Below, piece by piece: positions 58,004 through 64,000 of a DNA stretch of 64,000 bases. Source of the DNA: Brevibacterium spongiae. Its GTDB lineage: Bacteria; Actinomycetota; Actinomycetes; Actinomycetales; Brevibacteriaceae. The notes under the pieces are model-generated. The model saw nothing but the letters and a program-made list of their open reading frames with translations. It was not told the DNA's origin and made no database searches. The stretch covers positions 248,001 through 312,000 of the forward strand of contig NZ_CP093443.1 of the NCBI RefSeq assembly GCF_026168515.1. The letters are read 5' to 3'. Made by a program: the position numbers and the translations under genes. Numbering within the stretch: position 1 is the first letter of the stretch; every line of letters begins with the position of its first letter.

Positions 58004-59437
58004 ATGACTGCCCAGAGCATGACCGACCAGACCACTTCGACGGACACCGCATCGTCCGGCGCCGACCACACCGAACACGTCGACCTCCTCGTCATCGGCT
58101 GGGGCAAGGGCGGCAAGACTCTGGCCGGCACGATGGCCCGCGCGGGCAAGGAAGTCGCTGTCGTCGAACAGTCAGAGATGATGATCGGCGGCTCGTGCAT
58201 CAACATCGCCTGCATCCCCACGAAGATCCTCGTCCACGACGCCGAGAACAAACGCGCCGACGATGACACCGACGAATACTTCGCCCAGGCCGTCAAACGT
58301 CGCGACACCCTGACCGGTGCGATGCGGAAGAAGAACCACTCGATGCTCGCCGATTTCGACTCGGTCCTCCTCGTCAGCGGCCGCGCCGAGTTCACCGGCG
58401 AACGCGAGGTCCGCGTCACCGGCGGCACCGACACCATGACTATCACCGCCGACACCGTCGTCGTCAACACCGGATCCGTCGCGAACATCCCGCCCATCGA
58501 CGGCGCGCAGCTCGGCGGCCGCATCCACGACTCCGAAACCCTGCAGCACGTCGACCCTTTCCCCAAGCGACTCGTCATCGTCGGCGGCGGCTACATCGGC
58601 CTCGAATTCGGATCGATGTTCGCCCACTTCGGCTCGCAGGTCACCGTCCTCGACCGGGGGCCGCGCCCGCTGGCGAACGAGGATGAAGACGTCGCCGAGG
58701 TGGTCGCCGAGGCGCTGTCCGACGATGGCGTCACCATCGTCAATGACGCTTCCGTGACCGCAGTCAATGATGGATCTGACGTCGCGACCGTGACCTATGA
58801 GGTCGACGGTGAGACGAAGACCATCGACGCCGAGGCGGTCCTCCTCGCCGTCGGACGCAAGCCCGCGACTGCCGACCTCGGACTCGAGAAGGCCGGCATC
58901 GACACCGACGACCGCGGGTTCATCACCACCGATGAGTACCTGCGCACCTCTGCCGAGGGCGTCTATGCGTTCGGTGATGTCAACGGCGGACCGATGTTCA
59001 CCTACATCTCGCTCGATGACAACCGGATCCTCGCCGACCAGCTCCTCGGCGACGGGAAGCGGTCGACGAAGGACCGCGGCTCCGTGCCGTACACGATGTT
59101 CCTCACCCCACCCGTCGCCCGCGTCGGCCTGACCGAGAAGGCCGCCCGCGACGAAGGCTATGACATCAAGGTCGGAGCGAAGCTCCAGGCCGATATCGCG
59201 GCAGCACCGCGGGCAAAGATCGAAGGCGACCCGCGCGGCATCGTCAAGTTCGTCGTCGACGCGAAGACCGACCACATCCTCGGTGCTGCACTCGTCCACG
59301 TGCACTCGCAGGAGGTCATCAACACCGTGGCGCTGGCGATGCGCCACGACGTCACCGCGACCGAACTGCGCGACACGATCTACACCCACCCCTCGGCCAC
59401 CGAGGCGCTCAACGAGGTCCTCGGCGCGCTCAAGTGA
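58004..59437 (+). CDS. RclA-like flavoprotein disulfide reductase
   Basis: The 477-residue FAD/NAD(P) enzyme has VDLLVIGWGKGGKTLAGTMARAGKEVAVVEQ, GGSCINIACIPTKILVHDAE with the redox Cys pair (CxxxxC), RLVIVGGGYIGLEFGSMFAHFGSQVTVLD for the nucleotide, AFGDVNGGPMFTYISLDDNRI and a dimer domain ending YTHPSATEALNEVL. The GWGKGGKTLA start and KRSTKDRGSVPYTMFLTPPVARVG match RclA, the HOCl-stress copper/disulfide reductase, more than lipoamide or mycothione reductase. AAAGGAAC lies before the ATG. Its promoter gap also holds repeat copy C. Confidence 0.88.
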   Translation: MTAQSMTDQTTSTDTASSGADHTEHVDLLVIGWGKGGKTLAGTMARAGKEVAVVEQSEMMIGGSCINIACIPTKILVHDAENKRADDDTDEYFAQAVKRRDTLTGAMRKKNHSMLADFDSVLLVSGRAEFTGEREVRVTGGTDTMTITADTVVVNTGSVANIPPIDGAQLGGRIHDSETLQHVDPFPKRLVIVGGGYIGLEFGSMFAHFGSQVTVLDRGPRPLANEDEDVAEVVAEALSDDGVTIVNDASVTAVNDGSDVATVTYEVDGETKTIDAEAVLLAVGRKPATADLGLEKAGIDTDDRGFITTDEYLRTSAEGVYAFGDVNGGPMFTYISLDDNRILADQLLGDGKRSTKDRGSVPYTMFLTPPVARVGLTEKAARDEGYDIKVGAKLQADIAAAPRAKIEGDPRGIVKFVVDAKTDHILGAALVHVHSQEVINTVALAMRHDVTATELRDTIYTHPSATEALNEVLGALK

Positions 59438-59450
59438 GATAGTGCTGCGT

Positions 59451-59456
59451 TAGGCT
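59451..59456 (+). promoter_or_regulatory. -10 box of leaderless transcript
   Basis: TAGGCT seven bases before the ATG at 59464; no ribosome site. Confidence 0.58.
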
Positions 59457-59463
59457 CACGATC

Positions 59464-60405
59464 ATGAGCCGACGCATCGTGATCACCACCGACTACCTCG
59501 TCCCCGGCGACAGCGTGGACCGTCTGCTGCGGGAGCACGGACTCGAACCCGTCTACTCCCCGGCAGGCGGCAAGCGCGCTGACGACGAACGCCGGCACCT
59601 GCTCACCGGCGCAGTCGGAGCGATCGTCTCCAGTGAGCCGATCACCCGTGACATGCTCGCCGAGGCGGCCGACCTCCAGATCATCGCCCGCAGCGGAGTC
59701 GGCTACGACTCCGTCGACATCGCCGCGGCGCAGGAATTGGGCATCCACGTGGCCAACACCCCAGGGGTCAATCACCACGCCGTGGCCGAGCTCGCGCTCG
59801 CCCTCATCCTCAACTGCGCCAAGCACCTCAGCGACGTCATCACCGGTGTCAGGGCGGGGCAGTGGCCGCGCACCGCCGGCACCGAACTGCGCGACAAGAC
59901 CCTCGGCGTCATCGGGTACGGGCCCAGCGGCAGAGCGATCGCGGCAATCGGTGCGGCTCTCGGCATGCACGTCATCGTCGGCACCTCCCACCCCGACACC
60001 GAGGCGGGTCCGAGCATCGAGTTCACCGACGTTGACACGACGATCGCCGCAGCCGACTACCTGACGCTGCACGCCCGTGCGACCGGCACCCCGATCATCG
60101 GCGCCGACCGCCTCGCAGCGATGAAGGAGACCGCGTTCATCATCAACACTGCCCGCGGATCGCTCATCGATGAGTCCGCCCTCGTCGCGGCGCTCGAGAA
60201 GAAGCAGATCGCCGGCGCCGCCCTCGACGTTCTCGACGTCGAACCGATGACGAGTGAGAACCCGCTCCGTGGCTTCGACAATGTCTGGATCACTTCGCAT
60301 GTGGCCGGGCAGACCGTTGAGGCCCGTGAACGTGCCGGCCTGGCCGCGGCCCAAGCCGTCATCGACGTCCTCGACGGAAAGACCCCGGCTGGGCTCATCG
60401 TCTAG
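59464..60405 (+). CDS. D-2-hydroxyacid dehydrogenase, SerA-like
   Basis: The 313-residue protein has DLQIIARSGVGYDSVDIAAA, GVNHHAVAELALALIL, the NAD loop VIGYGPSGRAIAAIGAALG, INTARGSLIDE with Arg, ALDVLDVEPM with Glu and WITSHVAGQT with the catalytic His. It is like phosphoglycerate dehydrogenase-type enzymes without the regulatory domain. The Rossmann loop is GYGPSG, regular in contrast to the enzyme at 39482. Substrate not known. The leaderless promoter makes it independent of the flavoprotein. Confidence 0.9.
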   Translation: MSRRIVITTDYLVPGDSVDRLLREHGLEPVYSPAGGKRADDERRHLLTGAVGAIVSSEPITRDMLAEAADLQIIARSGVGYDSVDIAAAQELGIHVANTPGVNHHAVAELALALILNCAKHLSDVITGVRAGQWPRTAGTELRDKTLGVIGYGPSGRAIAAIGAALGMHVIVGTSHPDTEAGPSIEFTDVDTTIAAADYLTLHARATGTPIIGADRLAAMKETAFIINTARGSLIDESALVAALEKKQIAGAALDVLDVEPMTSENPLRGFDNVWITSHVAGQTVEARERAGLAAAQAVIDVLDGKTPAGLIV

Positions 60406-60420
60406 GAACCGTCAGAGGCG

Positions 60421-60426
60421 TACCGT
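60421..60426 (+). promoter_or_regulatory. -10 box of leaderless transcript
   Basis: TACCGT six bases before the ATG at 60433; no ribosome site. Confidence 0.55.
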
Positions 60427-60432
60427 TGATGC

Positions 60433-60828
60433 ATGGCGCATGCGCAGATGTTAGATGACGACGATCCGCTCCTGCACCGGCTGCGCGCGATCGCGCTTGG
60501 CCTGCCCGAGGCTGCCGAGAAGATCTCCCACGGACGCCCCACCTTCTTCACGAAGAAGACCTTCGCCATCTTCGGCGGCACAGTGAAGATCGGCCCGAAA
60601 CAGATGGAGCAGCGCCCTCACTCGGTGCTTATCCTCCCCGATCCCGCCGACGCCGAGGTGCTCCTCGAGTGGCCCGATAGCTACGTTCCCATGTACCTGG
60701 GCCCATCCGGCTGGATCGGCCTCGAGATTGTCGACCTCGACGACGGGGAGGTCCTGGAGCTGCTCGTTGACTCGTACCGGAACACCGCCTCGGCGAGGTT
60801 GGTCAGGACGCTCGACACTCAGCAATGA
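60433..60828 (+). CDS. MmcQ/YjbR family protein
   Basis: The 131-residue protein has LRAIALGLPEAAEKISHGRPTFFTKKTFAIFGG, the conserved start of YjbR-like proteins, then a beta sheet and PMYLGPSGWIGLEI. The fold (CyaY-like) was proposed to bind DNA but no function is established. The C-terminal NTASARLVRT contains a copy of the dispersed CCGCCTCGGCGAG motif. It converges with the membrane protein 26 bp away. Confidence 0.87.
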   Translation: MAHAQMLDDDDPLLHRLRAIALGLPEAAEKISHGRPTFFTKKTFAIFGGTVKIGPKQMEQRPHSVLILPDPADAEVLLEWPDSYVPMYLGPSGWIGLEIVDLDDGEVLELLVDSYRNTASARLVRTLDTQQ

Positions 60829-60854
60829 TCAATCACCGGACCCGACCTCACGCC

Positions 60855-61637
60855 TCAGCGCCTCCGCGCCCGCATCCTCACAACGATGAGCACGACCAGC
60901 CCCACCGCCGCCAGGATCAGCCCGGCGAGGAATCCGTAGAAGGGGAACCCGTACTGCGTCACGGAGAACTCCTGGCCGGTGACGGTGTCGCCGGAGCAGG
61001 TCAGGCTCGGCGGGAGGTAGTCGGCGGTGACGGAGAATCCCAGCACATCGTTGCCGCTGACGGACTCCGGGCAGATCCCCGATCCCCCCCCCGATTTCGA
61101 CGCTGAATACCACTGCAGGTACTGGCCGATCATCATCAGCGGGACCACGAAGACCCCGATCCCGATGAGCAGCAGTGCCCATCGATCCACTCCGACATCG
61201 TCCCGAGGAGACGGGGCCGTAGCGAGCAGTCGGGTCACCGTGAACGCAAGCAGCACACCGAGGAGCACAGCGGAGCCGAGCGCCGCGAGCCCGACCGAGG
61301 TGATGAACATCGCCGAGGTGGCCCCGGAGTGTTCGATCATCGCCGTGCCGCCGTCGTAGGTCGAGGCTTGGCAGACGAATCCGAACGGAGCACGATCGAT
61401 GATTTCGATCGCGTCGGAATCGACACCGAAGTCGGTGACCAGGTCCGGACAGGCATCGGCGCCTCCGAGTGCCTGGGCCAGTGCGGTCGAGATCCAGGAG
61501 GTCACCCACTGCGCAATGTGGAGCAGCAGTGCGACCACCATCGCGAGGCACGGAAGCAGAAATGCCATCTGCCAGCGCGAAAGCCGACGGACGAAGCGAA
61601 AAGGCCCCCGCGCCGCGGCCCGCACTGTCGTCTCCAT
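60855..61637 (-). CDS. Membrane protein with poly-G tract
   Basis: The 260-residue protein has four helices: WQMAFLLPCLAMVVALLLHIAQW, FITSVGLAALGSAVLLGVLLAF, WALLLIGIGVFVVPLMMIGQYLQW and FYGFLAGLILAAVGLVVLIVV. Two loops outside carry Cys residues (ADACPDL, FVCQAST; GICPESV, LTCSGD). The codons for SGGGSG after the third helix contain a run of nine G. It starts six bases after TAATGT on the minus strand, so is probably leaderless. No family recognised. Confidence 0.8.
   Translation of the reverse strand: METTVRAAARGPFRFVRRLSRWQMAFLLPCLAMVVALLLHIAQWVTSWISTALAQALGGADACPDLVTDFGVDSDAIEIIDRAPFGFVCQASTYDGGTAMIEHSGATSAMFITSVGLAALGSAVLLGVLLAFTVTRLLATAPSPRDDVGVDRWALLLIGIGVFVVPLMMIGQYLQWYSASKSGGGSGICPESVSGNDVLGFSVTADYLPPSLTCSGDTVTGQEFSVTQYGFPFYGFLAGLILAAVGLVVLIVVRMRARRR
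61084..61092 (-). repeat. Poly-G(9) tract in coding sequence
   Basis: Nine consecutive C on the plus strand (G in the gene). Slippage by one would shift the frame and remove the last helix. Confidence 0.9.
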
Positions 61638-61643
61638 GCGTCC

Positions 61644-61649
61644 ACATTA
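61644..61649 (-). promoter_or_regulatory. -10 box of leaderless transcript
   Basis: TAATGT on the minus strand, six bases before the ATG at 61637. Confidence 0.58.
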
Positions 61650-61764
61650 ACCGGAGGAATATCGCGACAACCCACCTTGAATGATGCTCAGGGTCTCCTC
61701 ACAGGAAGAGTTCACCCCCGAAACCCGGCGATGAAGTCCCTGGCCAGAGCCGCCTCGGCGGTCA

Positions 61765-61770
61765 TAGGGT
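61765..61770 (+). promoter_or_regulatory. -10 box of leaderless transcript
   Basis: TAGGGT six bases before the ATG at 61777. GAAGGT in between is too close to act as a ribosome site. Confidence 0.58.
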
Positions 61771-61776
61771 GAAGGT

Positions 61777-62643
61777 ATGGCGAACTCAGCAGATTCCTCA
61801 GCACAGAACTCACCCATCCCCACCCTCGACCTCAACGACGGCCGCGCGATCCCGCAGCTCGGCCTCGGCATCTACGCGATGAAGGGCGAGGAAGGCGTCG
61901 ACGCGATCGCGGGCGCCGTCGACAACGTCGGCTACCGACTCCTCGACACCGCGGTCAACTACGAGAACGAACGCGAGGTCGGTCAGGCCATCGCGAAGGC
62001 CTCCGCGCCCCGCGAGGACCTGTTCGTCACATCCAAGATCCCCGGACGCCACCACGGATTCGACGAATCCATCGCCAGCACCGAGGAATCGCTTGGCCGG
62101 CTCGGCCTCGACTACCTCGACCTCCACCTCATCCACTGGCCCAACCCCAGCGTCGGCAAGTACGTCGACACGTGGCGCGGGCTCATCGAACTGCGCGAAC
62201 GTGGGCTCGTGAAGTCCATCGGCGTCTCGAATTTCACCGAGGCGATGCTCGCCGAGCTCGTCGAGAAGACCGGCGTCACCCCCGCCGTCAACCAGGTCGA
62301 GCTGCACCCGTACTTCCCGCAGGCGAAGCTCATCGAATTCCACCGTTCGATCGGTGTGCAGACGGAGAGCTGGTCCCCGCTCTACCGTGACCAGGGGCTG
62401 TTCGACGAGGCACCCATCACCGAGGCGGCCGCCGCCCATGGCGTGACACCGGCCCAGGTGGTCCTGCGCTGGCATACCCAGATCGGCAGCATCCCGATCC
62501 CGAAGTCGGCGAACCCGGAACGCCAGCGGACCAATGCCGACGTCTTCGGCTTCGAACTCACCCCCGACGAGGTGGCTGCGATCTCCGGACTCGAGCGCGG
62601 TCGGATGAAGGACCGTGACCCGCTGACCCACGAAGAGATGTGA
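61777..62643 (+). CDS. Aldo/keto reductase
   Basis: The 288-residue TIM-barrel oxidoreductase has the catalytic tetrad: Asp/Tyr in LLDTAVNYENEREVG, Lys in FVTSKIPG, His in DLHLIHWPNP. SIGVSNFTEAML, NQVELHPYFPQAKLIEF and SIPIPKSANPERQRTNADVFGFEL are the NADPH-binding strands of the AKR5-like bacterial group (DkgA/DkgB-like). It reduces aldehydes or ketones with NADPH; substrate open. It shares a GTGA overlap with the GNAT gene. Confidence 0.93.
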   Translation: MANSADSSAQNSPIPTLDLNDGRAIPQLGLGIYAMKGEEGVDAIAGAVDNVGYRLLDTAVNYENEREVGQAIAKASAPREDLFVTSKIPGRHHGFDESIASTEESLGRLGLDYLDLHLIHWPNPSVGKYVDTWRGLIELRERGLVKSIGVSNFTEAMLAELVEKTGVTPAVNQVELHPYFPQAKLIEFHRSIGVQTESWSPLYRDQGLFDEAPITEAAAAHGVTPAQVVLRWHTQIGSIPIPKSANPERQRTNADVFGFELTPDEVAAISGLERGRMKDRDPLTHEEM

Positions 62644-63170
62644 GGTTCCGACGGACGACGAGAGCCGATTTTCCGCTGCTCGCTCGGTGGCTCGGCTCGT
62701 CGCACGTCGCCCGATTCTGGAACCACGAGACGACGGCTGAGGCGATTGAGCGGGACTTCGGCGGCAGCATCGACGGGACCGAACCGTCGTTCGACTACAT
62801 CGTCGAGGAGGACGGAGTGCCGATCGGTCTCATCCAACGCAGTGCGATCTGGGATTACGCGGACGAGCAGCGGGAGCTCATCAACCTGGCCGACGTGCCC
62901 AGGGGTGCGTTGACGATCGACTATTTCATCGGCGAGCAGGCGGCGACGGGCCACGGCGTCGGTACGCGGATGATCCGCGAGTTCACCGAACTCTGCTTCC
63001 GCGACAGCCCGGTCGCACCGGCGATCATCGTGCCGGTGACCGCCGTCAACCAGGCATCATGGAAAGCGCTGGCGGCCGCCGGCTACGAACGGATCGCTGA
63101 GGGGCAGCTGCCACCGGACAACCCGAGCGACGACGGGTGGCACGTCGTCTACCGTCGGGACCGTCCTTGA
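62640..63170 (+). CDS. GNAT acetyltransferase, AAC(6')-like
   Basis: The 176-residue protein has RRTTRADFPLLARWLGSSHVARFW at the start, the acetyl-CoA loop GEQAATGHGVGTRMIREFTELCF (QxxGxG/A variant), and VNQASWKALAAAGYERIAEG. The pattern around TIDYFIGEQAATGHGVGT resembles aminoglycoside 6'-N-acetyltransferases and the IucB/siderophore acylases. Without further evidence a drug-resistance role should not be assumed. It begins with GTG, overlapping the aldo/keto reductase stop by four bases. Confidence 0.88.
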   Translation: MRFRRTTRADFPLLARWLGSSHVARFWNHETTAEAIERDFGGSIDGTEPSFDYIVEEDGVPIGLIQRSAIWDYADEQRELINLADVPRGALTIDYFIGEQAATGHGVGTRMIREFTELCFRDSPVAPAIIVPVTAVNQASWKALAAAGYERIAEGQLPPDNPSDDGWHVVYRRDRP

Positions 63171-63200
63171 GTGCAGGGGCCGTTATCGCGGATGGGCGGG

Positions 63201-63596
63201 TCACTCGGAGGCAGGAACCTCGACGAGGTGGCCCCGGATCCCCGCGAGATAACTTGCTCCCAGCGGGGTCAGGGACAGCAGCTTGCGCTTCGCCCCGGTC
63301 CGCGGGGCGTCGACGGCTCTGCTCTGCAGCAATCCTGAATCCTGCAGGCGTTTGATCGTGCGGTAGAGGCCGCGTTCGGTGATCTGCCAGCCGGTGGCTG
63401 CGGTGACCGCCTCGGCGATGGTCGAGATCTCCGCCGGCTGGTGCGCGGCGACCAGTGAGAGCGTGACCGGGGTGAGCATCGACTTCTTATAGGTCTCGAC
63501 CCACGAGTCGACGCGGTGGTCCAGCCACTCCCGTTCCTCCGGAGAAGGCGCAGGGTCGGTCTCCGCGCTCTGGTTCGTGCGTGACTTGTCGGCCAC
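63201..63596 (-). CDS. PadR-like winged-helix regulator
   Basis: The 131-residue protein has a winged helix (MLTPVTLSLVAAHQPAEISTIAEAVTAATGWQITERGLYRTIKRLQDSGLLQSRAVDAPRTGAKRKLLSLTPLGASYL), in the PadR pattern with GLYRTIKRLxxxGLL and KLLSLTPLG. The N-terminal 40 residues are charged. It begins with GTG two bases behind the stop of the membrane protein upstream, after GGGAAG. Such pairs of PadR regulator and membrane protein often form one self-regulated unit. Confidence 0.85.
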   Translation of the reverse strand: MADKSRTNQSAETDPAPSPEEREWLDHRVDSWVETYKKSMLTPVTLSLVAAHQPAEISTIAEAVTAATGWQITERGLYRTIKRLQDSGLLQSRAVDAPRTGAKRKLLSLTPLGASYLAGIRGHLVEVPASE

Positions 63597-63598
63597 GT

Positions 63599-64000
63599 TC
63601 AGTCTTCCCAGCCGCGGCCGAGCACAGCGCCGACAAGGTGGATGAGCAGTCCGAGTCCCCAGAGGCCGCTCATGACGATGGTTGCTCCGAACCAGGAGCT
63701 CTCGAGCAGGGTGCGGGCCGCGTCTCCGGCGCCGTCGACTTCGAAGCCGAGGGACATCACCCTGGTCATCGCGTGCAGGGTAAACGACGTCGTCACCGTC
63801 ACGAAGGCGATGACATGGGCGATGGCGACCCCGAAGCGGACACGCTTGAGGGTGCGCAGATTCCGCCACAGCCACACGACGATGCCCAGCGCCACGACGG
63901 CGGTGAGGGCTCCGGCGAGGATCGTGACCTCACCGCCGGTGGCGGCGATGACGATCTGGACGATGGCCATGGCGATGATGAGGCCGAGCGTATAGGGCAG
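63599..64000 (-). CDS. Membrane protein, 5' end beyond window
   Basis: At least 133 residues with four helices are visible; the frame stays open to the window edge (…PYTLGLIIAMAIVQIVI), so the start is likely outside. Helices 1 and 2 (VTILAGALTAVVALGIVVWLW; VRFGVAIAHVIAFVTVTTSF) and the end WFGATIVMSGLWGLGLLIHLVGAVLGRGWED show no known family motif. It is co-transcribed with the PadR-like gene. Confidence 0.75.
   Translation of the reverse strand: MPYTLGLIIAMAIVQIVIAATGGEVTILAGALTAVVALGIVVWLWRNLRTLKRVRFGVAIAHVIAFVTVTTSFTLHAMTRVMSLGFEVDGAGDAARTLLESSWFGATIVMSGLWGLGLLIHLVGAVLGRGWED

Noticed and set aside
58004..59437. Dihydrolipoamide dehydrogenase or mycothione reductase
   Set aside because: The GWGKGGKTLA start, CINIACIP redox site and KRSTKDRGSVPYTMF block fit RclA better, and no dehydrogenase-complex genes are near.
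62640..63170. Aminoglycoside resistance gene
   Set aside because: Only the general GNAT pattern is visible; no resistance context or mobile element.
1..64000. tRNA, rRNA, riboswitch, insertion sequence, prophage or toxin-antitoxin pair
   Set aside because: I looked through gaps and short frames and found no transposase, integrase, cloverleaf or known riboswitch core that I could support.

Overview
The window is high-GC, densely coding DNA from an actinobacterium. Evidence: strongly G/C-ending codons, many TANNNT -10 boxes placed 6-7 nt before start codons (leaderless genes), lipoproteins with short lipoboxes, a DUF2690-type regulator, and actinobacterial-style tripartite tricarboxylate (TTT) transporters. 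Gene content and style suggest Brevibacterium or a close relative; this is an inference from gene repertoire, not from a marker gene. I see no rRNA, tRNA, CRISPR array, phage or insertion sequence.

Layout. 1-7 kb: tail of a CGNR regulator, an APC permease/Usp pair, a fumarylacetoacetate-hydrolase-family enzyme, a Gly/Gln-rich disordered protein, and a DUF3311 + sodium:solute symporter pair. 7-17 kb: a 594-residue orphan, then a catabolic set made of CaiB CoA-transferase, reductase, HMG-CoA-lyase-like lyase, a second CaiB, TctC-TctB-TctA and an IclR regulator, which fits import, CoA activation and cleavage of a branched dicarboxylate. 17-19 kb: DoxX, SRPBCC and an ArsR repressor with a clear operator.

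19-32 kb: a second catabolic island of lower GC at its left end. hyuA-hyuB (ATP-dependent hydantoinase/oxoprolinase family) face a GntR regulator and a seven-gene minus-strand operon: amidase, MFS transporter, MaoC hydratase, CaiB CoA-transferase, acyl-CoA dehydrogenase, MmgE/PrpD and CitE-type lyase. The CaiB-MaoC-CitE trio with an acyl-CoA dehydrogenase and an MmgE/PrpD protein matches itaconate/citramalyl-CoA degradation loci; the amidase and HyuAB suggest the acid is released from an amide or cyclic imide/lactam.

32-48.5 kb: flavin and RibD-like reductases, then a sugar-diacid (aldarate) island: HpaI/GarL-type aldolase, LysR regulator, a second TctCBA system with a Usp, a 2-hydroxyacid dehydrogenase, an Nramp-like transporter, a glucarate-dehydratase paralogue and a talarate/galactarate dehydratase on one strand, facing KdgD, ketoglutarate-semialdehyde dehydrogenase and GudD. 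The same T-N11-A motif occurs in the lysR-tctC gap and in the talD-kdgD gap, which ties the two halves into one probable regulon.

48.5-58 kb: a run of poorly known envelope proteins (Pro-rich membrane proteins, TM2 protein, von Willebrand lipoprotein, a lipoprotein sharing its C-terminal domain, HTH-TM-DUF2690 regulator). 58-64 kb: an RclA-like flavoprotein, a 2-hydroxyacid dehydrogenase, YjbR, aldo/keto reductase, GNAT and a PadR-like regulator with a membrane protein cut by the window end.

Two repeat families stand out: a long palindromic element of about 56 bp present three times (34.8, 48.5, 57.8 kb), and a short motif around CCGCCTCGGCGAG that recurs about 27 times, including inside signal peptides, linkers and intergenic gaps.
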